A DNA stretch of 42,426 nt. Source: Annulohypoxylon bovei var. microspora (taxonomy: Eukaryota; Ascomycota; Sordariomycetes; Xylariales; Hypoxylaceae). The DNA lies in the NCBI GenBank assembly GCA_022836615.1, contig MU405419.1:1-42426 (forward strand), given 5' to 3'. Positions 9,940 through 21,727 of this stretch are shown here, in pieces. The position numbers were made by a program, and so were the translations under genes. Positions within the stretch are counted from its first letter, which is position 1; each line of letters opens with the position of its first letter. The notes beneath the pieces were generated by a model that did not search any database, was not told the origin of the DNA, and saw only the letters and a list, made by a program, of their open reading frames with translations.

Positions 9940-10803
9940 ATGTTATATAAAAAAAGTTTAATTTAATTATTATGTTTTAATTATTAATTATTATTATTAT
10001 TATAAATAATATTTTTAATTAATTAAATTATGTGTAAATTAAAAAATATCGTAAATATGTTTATATTTTTTAATTTTTTTTTTATAAATTTATTAATTTT
10101 TAAATTAAAAGTAATAAATAAATGTTATATTACTTTTATTAATTTATAAAGTTTTATTTAAAATACGTTCATTTAATTATTCTTTTAATTTAATATTATT
10201 ATTATAAAAAAGTTATAATATTTAATATAAATGTATATAAATTTTATAATATATATTTTAATTTTTATGGTATTTATTATTTTTAATAAAATTTATTTTA
10301 ATAATTAATAAATGATTATTATTAAATATTAAGGGGTTTTTTTTTTATTAATATTTTTATTATAAAATTAATGAATAACTTTAAAAAATAACGATTAAAA
10401 ATGGGTAAAAGTTTTAATAACTTTTTTTATTAAGTTTATTAAATGTAAATTTAATTATAAATATCGTAATTTTTATAAAACTTTTATATATTTTATTTTA
10501 TAATTAATTAATAAAAAGATTTTAAAGCGATTATAATAATATTATTTTTTTTTAAGTGGTTTATAACGTGAAAATTATAAACATTTTAAATTATAATTAT
10601 TTTAAAAGGCTTTTAATTTAATATTCACGTTTATTTTTTAAACGATATAATTTTTTTATTATTTAAGTTATATTTAACGATCGAAACCTTGTAATTTTTA
10701 AAAATTAACGGGAAATAACGATTACTTTTATTAATAATCTTATAAATCGTTTTAAAATTCGTATTTTTAATAACCTTTTAATTTTATAAAGTTTAAAATT
10801 TTT
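9940..10803 (-). pseudogene. Element D: integrase core relic
   Basis: Collinear with copy A at an offset of 8,506 bases. This places the integrase zinc-finger to catalytic core at about 10,070-10,519. It is bounded on the left by insertion E and on the right by insertion X. The function is assigned from A and C; the sequence here is more heavily A/T-converted. Confidence 0.75.
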
Positions 10804-10930
10804 AAAGTTTTTTTTTTCTTTTACCCGGTACGGCTTTTTATAATGTCCGGGAAAACGCGACCTTCGTAAACTCCGAGGCGTTTTTGCCCTCCCAAAGTTA
10901 CGGGGACCGGGAAAAAGAAAAAAAAGACCT
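10804..10930. repeat. Foldback at the left end of element X
   Basis: TTTTTTTTCTTTT-ACCCGGT near 10,809-10,828 is mirrored by the reverse complement of ACCGGGAAAAAGAAAAAAAA at 10,906-10,925. This gives an imperfect hairpin with arms of about 20-25 bp. Between the arms lies the most GC-rich stretch of the AT block. Confidence 0.6.
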
Positions 10931-11040
10931 TAAAAATTTTTCTTCGTAAAAAGTTATTAATTAAAAAAAACGGGGGAAAAAAAGGGTGGGAAAAAGGGGT
11001 AATAAAATAAAAAAAAAAAAAAAATCCGTTTAAAAAATAT

Positions 11041-11270
11041 TATTATTTATTTAATTAATTAATTAATTGATTAATTTATTAATTAATTTATTAATTAATT
11101 TATTAATAAATTAATTAATTAAAACTTTAATTAAAAAGCTAGTTAATTTAATAATTAATTAAATAATTAATTAATTTATTTATTAATTTATTTATTAATT
11201 TACTTATTAATTTATTTATTAATTTACTTATTAATTTATTTATTAATTTATTTATTAATTAAATAATAAA
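11041..11270 (+). repeat. AT-only tandem repeat, TTAATTTATTTA-type units
   Basis: Iterated TTAATTTATTTATTAATTTA and TTAATTAATTTA units alternate, with occasional ACTTATTAA variants. This is typical AT minisatellite sequence inside element X. A second short array with TTATTAATTTTT units lies at about 11,700-11,775. Confidence 0.7.
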
Positions 11271-11827
11271 TTAAATAACTTATTAATTTTTTAATAAAAA
11301 AAATATATTCCCACATAAAAAGCTTTTACCACTTTTTAAACCTTTAAATTTTAACCTTAATTTTAACCATTAACCTTATATAAACTTAAAGCTTTATATA
11401 ATTTTAAAGGCTTATATGGTTTTAAAAACCTAATTTTTAACATAAGTTAATTCGTTTTTATATAATTAAAAATTCTTAAAGTAAATAATTAATTAACCTT
11501 TAAAAAAGTGGCTTTTACACGCGAAAAATAATAATTTAAAAGTGGCTTAATACATGGTTTAAAAGGTGGTTAATTAAAAGGGTGGTTATTATATATATAA
11601 AAAATTAAAAAGTAAGTTTAAAAAAAAATGCATTTAATTAAAAAGGTGAATAAATTTAATTAATTAAAAACGTTTCATTAATGTTAATTAAGTTTAAAAA
11701 AGTTTATTAATTTTTTATTAATTTTTTATTAATTATTTATTAATTACTTTATTAATTATTTATTAATTTTTTAATAATATATAATTAATTTAAAAAGTTT
11801 AAGCGTAATAATGTTTTTCGGACGAAT

Positions 11828-12633
11828 AAATTTTTATTATAAAAAATTCTTTCTTCGGTAAATATAATTATAAAACTTTAATTTAATGTTATCTTTTTTT
11901 TTAATATTTTAATAACATTTATTAAAAACATTTAAATGTTTATTATTATCGTTTTTATTAAAAGTAATTATTTTTATTTAAATAAATGTTATATATAATT
12001 TATTATTTTTTTATTTTTTTAATTTATTAAAATATTTTAATTTTATTTTAATAAAACATTAAGTTATTTTGTTTTTTTATTAATTTAATATTTTATAATG
12101 AAGTTAAATTTTAATAAGGTTTATTTTTAACGTATTTGGTGCTTATTTAATTTATGGGTAATTATGAAATATTTTAAGTTTTTATGGTTTATAAAAATCG
12201 TAAAAGGTTTAATTATTTTTTATAATTTTTTTTATTATGTTTTTATTAATTTAATAATTATTAAAAGTTTTTTATTATATATTTTATAATTATATTTAAT
12301 TAATAATAATTTTATTAAATGGTAAACCACGGGTTTTAATATTTTATTATGGTTTTTTTATAAAAAGTAAGCTTTTAAAGTTTATTTTAAATAATTTATT
12401 TTTAAGTATATTTTTTAATTAAGGTTTTAATAAATTAAAATTAATGTAATAATAAATAAATGTTTTAATTTTTTAAACGTTATATTTATTTTTTGCTTTT
12501 ATTTAAAAAAGGTTTTTTTTTTCGTTAAAATGGTTAAAAAAGTAATTAATTTATTAAATTTTTCGATAAATGTTTTATAAAAGTTTACGAATTTTAAAAA
12601 GTTACGAATTTTTCGTACGTTTATAAGTGGTTT
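11828..12633 (-). pseudogene. Element D: RNase H and distal reverse transcriptase relic
   Basis: Collinear with copy A at an offset near 7,481, which places RNase H at about 12,136-12,437. It ends at 12,633 where element F inserted, in sequence matching A at 20,111-20,115. The partner flank resumes at 24,891. Confidence 0.75.
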
Positions 12634-12850
12634 TGTAAATCCCCGATTTAAAGGTTTCCGTAATAATGTTTAAACCATTTACGGTGGTAAATGTGGGTTA
12701 TTAAAATAACTTTAAATCGCATGTAAATTTAATTAATTATGAAATTTAAATTAATTAATAATTAATTATATAAGTTTATTTTTATTAATATAAAATAACG
12801 TTTATTATATATAAACGATATTTTATATGATTAAAAAGCTTGGACGTATA
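12634..12850 (+). repeat. Element F 5' LTR (217 bp)
   Basis: It starts TGTAAATCCCC and ends GGACGTATA. It aligns base for base with 24,674-24,890 through C/T and G/A differences. The junction with D is placed by comparison with copy A. Confidence 0.9.
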
Positions 12851-13857
12851 AATAATTATTTATATAAATAAAACGTTAATAACGTAAATTAATTTATTTT
12901 TATATCTTTTTTTTACATTTTTATATTTTTTATATTAATTTTCGAAATTATATTTAAAAGTTTTAATTTATTTAACGAGTTAATAAATAAGGTTAAAAGC
13001 AAAGTTAAAAGTAAAAGCAAAGTAATAATAAACGTTTTTAACGTTATTAAAATCCCCGATATTACCGGTTTTATTAATTTTCGAAAAAATTATAATAATT
13101 TAATTTATTAAATTTATTTACGGTTTAAATTATTAATTTTTAATTAAGTAAAAATTAATGAAAATTTAAATAAAAATATGAATAATTAATTTAAATATAT
13201 GTTTAATTTAATAACGAATTTTACGATAATTATAACGATAATGAAAATGGTTTAATCGTATTAATACCATATTAATGAAAATTTAACATCGGATTACGAT
13301 TAAATTAAATCGTTAAACTTATTATTATATGATTTAAACGAGTTTTTAAACACTTATCACATTAAGTGGCACGACTTTAACTTATAATCGTTTTTATATT
13401 TAAAATAATTTAAGAATTATACGTTAAATGAACGTTTTTTTAACGGGAAGTTTAATTTTTAAAGAATTAATATTTTAAATAAAGTTTAAATTAATTAAAA
13501 AAGAAAAATTAAGTAAATTTAATTAAAAGTTATATTATTTATTAAAACATACGGATTTTTTAAATGTGAAAAAAAAAAAATAATAATATTTTTATCGTTA
13601 AAATTAATATAAACGGATTATATCGTTTTAAATAAATTTAACGAAATATAAAATAAATTAAAAGTAATTTTAATATTTTATTTTTTATAAATTACGAGAA
13701 TTTTTATAAAATTATTAAATAATTTTTAATAAATAATAATTTATATATAAACGTGGAAATTAATTTAAATTATATTTTTAAAAATAATATTTTAAATATT
13801 AAAAAAATATTATATATTCCATAATTCGTTTATTATATTTATAACTTTATTATTATA

Positions 13858-14724
13858 TTATTATTATTATTATTCATTTTACACCGATTTATTTAAGTAC
13901 GTAATTATATTTAATTACATGGTATGCGGAATTACCACGGGTAAATGTTCGTATAATTAAAGCGGCGTTCCGCCGGTTATACATTATATTTTTTTCATTA
14001 CGAATAAGTTTATATATTTATTTTATTAAAAAATAAAAGGAAAACTTTATAATAACCGGGATGAAAAACCTTTTATTCCCTTATAATTAATCTTGGTTTT
14101 TTATATTATAATTGTGGCTTTTTTTCTTTTCTTCCCTTGGGTTTTTCTTCGATTATACTTTACCGTATAATATTCAAGGTCGTAATTTAAAGGGGTTATT
14201 TTTTACTTTTAATTAAGTTAAAGGGTTTTTATTATGTGGTTTACCTTAAAGTAAATTAAGTATTATTTGCAATATTAAATTATCTACGTTACGTTGCGGT
14301 TTTACTTACGTATCACTAAGTCGCCGTTTTCGGGAGGGGTGGATACAAGGTGGGAAACATACCTTCCATGTCGCTGGCGTGGTTTATTAAGGTGGCATAA
14401 TCCCCTTATTATCGCTCGATCGTTAACGGTTCATTCCTAAATCTTTAAAAGTGTAATGGCGGTAGTTTTAACGACTTTAAAAGTAATAACCCCTTTAAAA
14501 TGCCTAGCTTTTCGAAGGATTTAAGCTTGGTTCGCGTTTAAGTAATATTATTACTTAAATGTTTTTTTATTATTATAAGGTTATAAGGTTTAATCTTATT
14601 AAGATGCGTGTTTAAAAATCCGTTAAGACCGGTGGTAATTAAAGGATTCGAACCCCCTTTTTCCACTGCGGAAAACCATTGCAACGAAAGCGGACCAGGC
14701 ACGTAACCACTGCGCCAAGTCACC
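13858..14724 (-). mobile_element. SINE-like element with tRNA head, 867 bp
   Basis: The minus-strand 5' end is a tRNA-like sequence (14,633-14,724) beginning exactly where a 14-bp direct repeat ACTTTATTATTATA starts (14,725-14,738). The other copy of that repeat (13,844-13,857) adjoins the minus-strand 3' end, which is an (AAT)n tail at 13,858-13,875. tRNA promoter head, short-motif tail and long target duplication are the hallmarks of a SINE mobilised by LINE machinery. It is long for a SINE, and the body (13,876-14,632) has GC-richer islands without coding potential. It lies in the gag part of element F. Part of the direct repeat is low-complexity, which lowers certainty. Confidence 0.65.
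14633..14724 (-). tRNA. tRNA-like head of the SINE, anticodon not assignable
   Basis: On the minus strand the A box TGGCGCAGTGGTTA and B box GGTTCGAATCC are perfect. The acceptor GGTGACT faces AATTACC with discriminator A; its one mismatch and one G-T pair are what C-to-T and G-to-A change of AGTCACC would give. The T stem pairs GGGGG with CCTTT, again explained by C-to-T. A hairpin TTTTCC-GCAGT-GGAAAA sits where a class II (Ser/Leu type) variable arm belongs. No clean 7-base anticodon loop folds, so this is a degenerate retroposed copy and not a working tRNA gene. An open frame of 62 codons over it is fortuitous. Confidence 0.7.
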
Positions 14725-15217
14725 ACTTTATTATTATAATAAAATGAAAATCTTATGAATTTTATAAAAAAAATATAAAAGGTTTTTTATAAGTTTTTTA
14801 TATATATTAAAAATTTATATTAAAATTATAAAATATTAATTAATTTATTACGTATTTATATATTAAACGTATAATTATTACTTTATAATTAAATTAATCC
14901 TTTAAATATAACTTAAATAATAAAAAAAAATAATATAATAAATGACTTTAATTATTTAAATATTAATTAAAAATAAAATATATAATACACTTATAATAAT
15001 TATTATATTTTACGATATAATAACGTTTTTTTATAACTTATAAATTTTAAAAATAATAATAATTTAATTAAACGTAGTTTAATTAAAACTTTAAAATTTA
15101 ACGAAAATAATGTCGATAACGGCATAATAAATAATAATATTAAATTTTAAATAAAATAATTAATAGGTTAATTTAATTAAAAAAAAAAGTAAATTTATAA
15201 TAAAAATATTTAATAAT

Positions 15218-15262
15218 AAATGTTTTAATTGTAATAAAAAAGGTTATTAAATAAAGGATTAT
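15218..15262 (+). pseudogene. Element F gag zinc-knuckle relic
   Basis: The frame reads KCFNCNKKGY, stop, IKDY. This is a CCHC knuckle (C-x2-C-x4-H-x4-C) in which His has become Tyr (CAT/CAC to TAT/TAC) and the last Cys has become Tyr (TGC/TGT to TAC/TAT). Zinc knuckles bind genomic RNA in the nucleocapsid. It is in the same frame (position 2 mod 3) as the downstream reverse transcriptase, so gag and pol of family 3 may have been one frame, although indels in between cannot be excluded. Confidence 0.75.
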
Positions 15263-16519
15263 ATTTAAAAACCACGTTTTCTTCGAAAAACTTCGATATA
15301 TTTAACGAAATCCGAAAAAATCACGTTAAAAAGCACCTTATTTAAAGAAAATAATAACGATCGTTAAAAATTCGGAAAAAAAGTTCGAAATGTTTACGAT
15401 AAATGGAAAAATAAAAATAATAATAAATAAATTCATTTTATAAAAAACGAAAATAAAAAATAAGATTAATAAAACTTAATAAAAGTGTTAATTAAATTAA
15501 ATATTAATTTGGAATTTATTAATTTATTTAATAACTTTAATAACGAAAATTAAAATAATTATATTCATTTAATAAAAATAAATAACGGTTTTAAATTACC
15601 ACCACATAAAAATAAATTAATTAAAAAAAGATATAAAAAGTAATATAATTTTTTCATAATTAAATTAAACGATAAAAAATATTTCATAACTTTTTTCAAT
15701 TATAATTACATAATTTATTACATTTTATAATTTTTAATAAAAAATTTATAAAAATATAAAACAAGGCAATTATTTACCATGATAAAAGTAAGTAATTTAA
15801 AACCACGTATAACGAAAAATATTATTATTATAATAAGGTTTAAAATTAAAAATAAATATAACACTTCATTTATAATATTAATAAAAATCATTTTAAATAA
15901 AACGTTTTTAAAAAACCTTATATTTAAAAAAAAAATATTTCATAAATGGGAAATTTAATGTAAAAACAAAGTAAATGAAAAAATCATTATATTATAAAAA
16001 TACAAAAGAAAATTTACTTTAAAATTAATTAATAAAATATTAATTAATTATATATAAAAATTAATTTTTAACATTTTTTATAAATTTAAATTATAATAAT
16101 ATAAAAATATATTTATTATAAATAATATAATTAATGTTTATTTAAACATTTATATTAATAAAATATTTAAACTTTTTAATAAAAAAAAATAATAAATAAA
16201 TATAATTACAAAAATATAACATTATATTAATATAAATGACTTTTCACTTATAAAACTTTTTTTAAAAAAGTATAACCCATAATAAAAATAAATGTTATAT
16301 AAATTCGTTAAGAAACACGAAGGAAAAATTATTCGAAAAAATAAAAATCCTTAGGTTTTATTATTATTATTTATCTTTAAAAAAATATTTAATTAAATAA
16401 TTATATTAAATAAAATAAATTTAAATGTGATTTAACGTTTTTATTACAATTATTAAAAAATTAATAAACGTATAAAGAAAAATGTGTATTTATTATTTAA
16501 TATTATAAATTAAATTTAA

Positions 16520-16759
16520 AAGGTATTAAATTATAAATGGTATGCTTTTATTAATTTAAAAGACAAATTTTAATATATATTTATATATAAATTATATTAT
16601 GAAAAAATAGTTTTTATAACCTTATTTAAAATATATAAATAAATGGTAATGTTATTTAATTTAATAAACGTTTTAATAACGTTTTAAATATTTATAAAAG
16701 AAATTATAACTTTTTTTATTAAATGGTTAATTAAATTATTAAATGATATAATAATATAA
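16520..16759 (+). pseudogene. Element F reverse transcriptase relic
   Basis: The frame reads KWYAFINLKDKF (for KWYTxxDLKDGF), then LFNLINVLITF (for PFGLTNAPATF) and, near 16,742, LLNDIII in the place of YxDDI. The first catalytic Asp is now Asn. The downstream connection NYFKYLIKDYS matches the NFYRRFIKDYS segment before RNase H. The order of domains makes this Ty3/gypsy. It differs from families 1 and 2 in its motifs. Confidence 0.82.
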
Positions 16760-16993
16760 ATTAATATAAAAAAATAATTATATAAATGATTTTTAATAAT
16801 TTTTAAACGTTTCGCGGTATATAACATGATTATTAACACCTTTAAGTTTTAACTTTTTATTAAAAAAGGAATCTTTTTTAACTTTATTATTTTTGAAATT
16901 AATATTAAAATAAATTTAATTAAGGTGGTAGTAATTAAAGATTATTTTAAATTTAAAATGATTATATAAATTAAAACGTTTATTAATGTAATA

Positions 16994-17410
16994 AATTATT
17001 TTAAATATTTAATAAAGGATTATTCGATGATAATAACCTTGTTAATAGCTTTTACGGGTGGATTTAAAGGTAAATTTATTAAGTTAAATATGGAAACGAT
17101 AATAATATAAGAAAAGATTTATAATTTAATTATTATTATATTAATGGTATAATGATTTAATTGGAAATTATTTTTAATAATCGAATTAAACGTTAATAAA
17201 TTATATGTTAAAGCAGTTTTATTTTAATTATATTTTTACGGTAATTAAAACGTTTTATATTTAGTAATTTATTTTTTTAAAAAGTTTACGAATACGTAAA
17301 TATGTTATTTAATTTAAGAAAAAGAATTATTAAAAATCATATTATTATTATAATATTAACATTATTAAGTAAAAAAAAAGAAATTATAATAATTATAAAT
17401 TATAAATCGT
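16994..17410 (+). pseudogene. Element F RNase H relic, with a frame slip
   Basis: Readable pieces are LFLIIELNVNKL (for the ETDAS block, catalytic Asp to Asn at 17,189-17,191), VIYFFKKF (for VAYFSKK), EKELL (for DKELL) and, one frame over, INYKSFK (for TDYKSLK). The shift falls at the nine-A run 17,371-17,379, so a 1-bp indel there is likely. Element A inserted just after, at 17,453, cutting RNase H from its C-terminal tether. Confidence 0.8.
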
Positions 17411-17452
17411 TTAAATTAATTAATATTAAGGTTAAATAATTTATTAAAATTA

Positions 17453-17764
17453 TGTGACGGTTCCCATAAACAACGGTAAACTTATGTTATATGGGGTTAA
17501 AAATGAGGTTATTTTTATTAATAAAAGAGAAAAGGAAAAGTAATAATCCTTTATCCTTAAAGCTATAATATTTATACTTAAAGGTATGGATTAAGTTAAT
17601 TAATGTGGAAACCTCCTTTATACATGTTTTAATAGCTTTTATGACCCACTTAGGGTTGTTAATAGCTTTATTATAAGGACTTACGCTTATTATATTTACA
17701 GCTATGATGTAAACTTGCGTTAATCTTTACCTTAATTAACTTTCCAGGTCCTCGACCTGTAATA
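17453..17764 (-). repeat. Element A 3' LTR (312 bp)
   Basis: It starts TGTGACGG and ends CCTGTAATA on the plus strand. The partner reads TGTAACAA...CTTGTAACA. Differences seen are C/T and G/A. It is the least A/T-converted family-1 LTR in the window, keeping an inverted GGTCCTCGACC motif at 17,747-17,757. Confidence 0.95.
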
Positions 17765-17846
17765 ATACCTTTCTTTCCCGTTTTTTAGGGCCTGTAATCG
17801 CGAGGGCTTCTTCGCCTACCCCATCTCCTACCCCGAATCGCTGGTA

Positions 17847-17993
17847 AAATGTCTTTAAGGCTTCTATATCTTTTAATTTTTCTTGGGGTTTTTACGTCGG
17901 TTTTATATAACTTTTTTATTTAATTAATATTATTTTGCGTACGTCTTATCCTTTGCGTTTACTTTCTAATCGTAAGATTTTTTTAATAGTATA
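17847..17993 (-). pseudogene. Element A chromodomain relic
   Basis: The minus frame reads YTIKKILRLESKRKG, then IILIK-stop-KSY (for the LVKWKGY core), PT-stop-KPQEKL (for PTWEPxENL) and KDIEALKTF. The spacing is that of a chromodomain fused to the end of a chromovirus integrase. Trp codons have become stops. The equivalent in copy C is 32,528-32,674, with no length difference. Confidence 0.88.
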
Positions 17994-18575
17994 TTTGGGG
18001 TTTTTGCTGTCTTAGTTAATAAGGGGTGGTAATTAAGCATCGTTTTATACTTAGGATAGTAATAGGTTTATAATTATTAATTTAAGTAATTTGGTGTAAA
18101 ATTGTAGCTAAATTCTTGTAGGTACGTTTAATTTTATTATATAAAGATTAATTATTTTAGTTATCTTATATTTTACGTGTAATTAAAAAAGTTTTTTTTT
18201 AGGTTATAGTGTTATAATGTTTTTTAAGTTTAATTAAATTTTATTATTTATTTTATACTTAAAACCTTTTAATCAAAATTAATTTATTATATGTTCCATA
18301 TGTTTTTAAATTGTAATTATAATAACCTAAGTATATTTATTAACCTTTTTAATCTTGGTTATAAAGTTTATAGCCCGTTATTCCTTAAATGATTTATTTA
18401 AGGCTTTATTAATAATTTGTTTAATTAAGTGTACGTGGTATTTATATGTTATATAGAAAAAGCTTAACTTAGTTATTATATTTTAATTATTAATTGTTAT
18501 TATTATTATAGGTAATATTTTTAATTAATTAAATTATGTGTAGGTTAAAAAATATTATAAATATATTTATACCTT

Positions 18576-19025
18576 TTAATTTATCCTTTCCGTAAATTTA
18601 TTAATCTTTAGGTTAAAAATAATGGATAAACATTATACCACCTTTATTAATTTATAAAGTTTTATCTAAAATACGTTTATTTAATTGTTTTTTTAGTTTA
18701 ATACTACTGTTATAAGGAGGCTATAATATTTAACGTAAATATATATAAACCTTATGGTATATACTTTAATCTTTATGATATTTATCGCTTTTAATAAAAT
18801 TTATTTTAATAATTGGTAGGTAATTATTATTAGATACTAAAGGTTTCCTTTCTTTCTTACTAGTATCTTTATTATAAAATTAATGGATAGTTTTAAAAAA
18901 TAACGATTGGGGATGGGTAAAAGTTTTAATAACCTTTTTTATTAAGTTTATTAAACGTAAACTTAATTATAAATATTATAATTCTTATAAAATTTTTATA
19001 TATCTTATCTTATAACTAATTAATA
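18576..19025 (-). pseudogene. Element A integrase relic
   Basis: It corresponds base for base to copy C 31,496-31,945. The minus frame around 19,025 shows the Y-stop-xVxxxxDI...KFYKN segment with the CxxC zinc ligands lost. By the same mapping, the three catalytic codons fall at 18,879-18,881, 18,696-18,698 and 18,588-18,590; I did not read them independently here. The integrase inserted the DNA copy into the host genome. Confidence 0.82.
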
Positions 19026-19610
19026 GAAGGATTTTAAGATAATTATAATAATATTATCCCTTTTTGGGTAGCTTATAACATAAAAATCATAAATATTTTA
19101 AATTATAGCCGTTTTAAAAAACTTTTAATTTAATATTTACGTTTATTCCTTAAATAATATAACTCCTTTATTATTTAAGTTATACTTAGTAATTAAAACC
19201 TTATAATCCTTGAAAGTTAGTGGGAAATAATAATTACCTTTATTAATAACCTTATAAATCGTTTTAAAATTTATATCCTTAACGATCTTTTAATTTTATA
19301 AAATTTATAAATCTTTGTTATGGAAGATTCTTTTTCCGATAAGTATAGTTACAAGGCTTTAATCTGATATTACCTCCTTTTTTAACATTTTAATAATATT
19401 CGTCAAGAATATTTAAATACTTATCATCGTTATCCTTATTAGGGATAACCATTTTTATTTAAATAAGCATTATATATGGTTTATTACCTTTTCATCCTTT
19501 TAATTTACCGGGATATCCTAACCTTATTTTAATAAAGTATTAAATTATTTTACTTCTTTATTAACTTAATATTTTATAATAAAATTAAATCTTAATAAAG
19601 TTTACCCTTA

Positions 19611-19919
19611 ACATATTTGGTGCTTATTTAATTTGCGGGTAATCATAAAATACTTTAGGTTCTTATGGTTTATAAGGATTATAAAAGGTTTAATTACCCC
19701 CCATAACTCCCCTTACTATACTTTTATTAACCTAATAATCGTTAAAAATTCCTTATTATATATTTTATAATTATATTTAACTAATAATAATTTTGTTAAA
19801 TGGTAAATTATAGGTTTTAATATCTTATTATAGTCTTTTTATAAAAGGCAAGCTTTTAAAACTTATTTTAAATAATCCGTTTTTAAATATATTTCTTAAT
19901 TAAGGTTTTAATAAGTTAG
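19611..19919 (-). pseudogene. Element A RNase H relic
   Basis: Mapped from copy C (30,603-30,910), where the RNase H motifs are clear. It lies between reverse transcriptase and integrase in the same pol frame. The sequence here is collinear with C but was not read independently along its whole length. Confidence 0.75.
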
Positions 19920-20093
19920 GATTAATATGGTGATAAATAAGTATTTTAATTCTTCGAACGTTATATTTATTTCTTGCCCTTATTTAAAGGAAGCTTCTTT
20001 TTTTGTTAAGGTAGTTAAAGGGGTAGTTAACTTATTAAATCCTTTAATAAACGTCTTATAGAAGTTCGCGAACCCTAAAAAGCTGTAAACTTT

Positions 20094-20845
20094 TTATATG
20101 TTTATAAGTAATTCCCACCCTTTAATAATTATAACTTTATCAAGGTTTACCTTAATCCTTTCTCTTATTATAACGATAAAGTTTAAGTATTTGATTTCCT
20201 TTATAATAAAAAAACATTTAAAAAGGTTTAACTTTAAACTAACGTTATTAAAACGTTTTAACACCGTCTTAACCTTATCCATATAATCCTTACAAAACCC
20301 ATTTAAATAAATTATCATATTATTTATATATATTAAATAATAATTATTTAAAAGATTAAATAAGGTTTTATTAATATAGCATTGGAACGCCGTTAACGCC
20401 TTACATAGCTTAAAAGATATAATTAACTATTCGAAAGCCCCGAATTAAGTGCGAAAAATAGTCTTTTATTTATTCTTTTCCTTTATTCGTAACCTGTGAA
20501 ATGCGGCTCTAATATTAACCTTGGTTAACCATTTGGTTTTACAAAAGGATCGTAAGGTTTCTTTGATTAGTGGTAACGGGTAATAATTGCGTGCTAAGAT
20601 GGCGTTAAAGGCCTTATAATTTATATAAAACCGGAGGCTGCTTTTTGGTTTTTTTGCGAACAATATTGGTGCCCCTTTTGGTGAGTTATTAACCTTAATT
20701 TATTTTTTATTTAATAAGTTTATTAAGGTTTTTTATAACATTAAAAGCTTTTTTTTTGATATGCCATACAAGGGCTTTTATGGGACCTCCTTTTCCCTGC
20801 CCTAATCGTCTTTTTATAAGTTGATTTTAATGTTTAACCTTGGCC
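20094..20845 (-). pseudogene. Element A reverse transcriptase relic
   Basis: Two open stretches on the minus strand (20,466-20,663 and 20,094-20,318) are parts of one reverse transcriptase. The first reads FAKKPKSSLRFYINYKAFNA ... YYPLPLIKETLRSF ... KVNIRAAFHRLRI, matching the gypsy fingers region. The second follows the active site and reads NNMIIYLNGF ... LNLFKCFFIIKEIKYLNFIV, matching LKLxKCxFxxxEVxFLGFIV. The active site at 20,319-20,330 is YINN and not YxDD. Plus-strand frames over 20,098-20,286 are antisense shadows. Confidence 0.94.
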
Positions 20846-21140
20846 TTAATAGTGGTAACGTTATACCTTCGTTGTTTAAGAAGTTTCCGGCCTAATCCTT
20901 TAATTCATTAGGTAACGCCTTTCGGATTTGGTTAATCGTAAGCCTTTCCTTCTTTTTTAATGTAATATTAATATCTCGTATAATAGCATTAAAGACTTAA
21001 ACGTCTTCGCCGTTTTTTTTATATTAATGTTTCTTTTCCCAGGTTATAAATATTAGGAATATATTTCTTATTATATATTTAACCTTTTTAATTTATAAAC
21101 ATTTTATTTTAACGTTATAAGATGTTTAAATGGTGTTTTA

Positions 21141-21419
21141 GCCCTTTTTATATATTACTAAGTCATGTTTTTTTAAATTTATTTTAATCGACCTTTTCTT
21201 CGCCTTATAGGTAACGTCGTTCTATTTTATTTATGGTTTTTTTAATATTAAAGAGAACGTAAGATTTAAAATAACATAATTTTATATTTATTTTTTTTTA
21301 CCGTTTATATTAATTTTTATATATATAAGTATATCGATTATATAAGATTCCTTATTTTTGGTTAATTTTAATTTCTTTTTTTAAATAAATATACGTAATA
21401 GCTTTACTTATCGTATAAA
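21141..21419 (-). pseudogene. Element A protease relic
   Basis: Mapped from copy C 29,102-29,380. The minus frame reads KNKESYIIDILIYIKININGK in the part before the LILG motif. The retropepsin DSGA active site is not recognisable. It is in the pol frame, which is offset by -1 from the zinc-knuckle frame. Confidence 0.65.
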
Positions 21420-21727
21420 TTTTTTATTAAATGTTAAATATATTAAATATTTTAAATTTATGAATATATTAATAAACTTTTATTTATTTAATAAAGTTTC
21501 GATTAAGAAAAAGGTGGTATACATTTTATTTAAAGCTTTTTTAATATTTATAAGTTTTAATATTAACCTTTAGGCGCGATTTTACTTAAAGATTATTCGT
21601 TTTTTAAGCATTTTAATAATTTGTAATTATTTTTGGCATTTTAATTATTTTAAGTTTTTATAATAATTACTTGTGGCGTGTTGTTTTTGTTATTACAATC
21701 CAACTAAGGTATGGTTTAAAACGACGG

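Larger units (their letters stand above)
10804..11827. mobile_element. Element X: unclassified 1.02-kb insertion in D
   Basis: Comparison with copy A near 19,311-19,325 shows 1,024 extra bases here, flanked by AAATTTTT on both sides (10,796-10,803 and 11,828-11,835). An 8-bp duplication would suit a hAT-like DNA transposon, but matching short terminal inverted repeats are not visible and the duplication is low-complexity. The left 130 bp form a GC-richer foldback. The rest is AT-rich with two short-unit tandem repeats and no coding signal. It is probably a non-autonomous element. Confidence 0.65.

Noticed and set aside
11041..11270. AT tandem array as a CRISPR-like repeat
   Set aside because: There are no distinct spacers, the units are simple A/T words, and the context is a eukaryotic transposon.
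14538..14726. Minus-strand open frame of 62 codons
   Set aside because: It covers the tRNA-like head of the SINE element. The peptide is the translation of A and B boxes and has no independent support.
16990..17130. Possible Ty1/copia integrase in element F (DYS-like motif)
   Set aside because: In frame with the upstream gypsy reverse transcriptase, the motif is better explained as the connection segment before RNase H.
20098..20286. Plus-strand open frame of 62 codons
   Set aside because: Antisense shadow of the element A reverse transcriptase.
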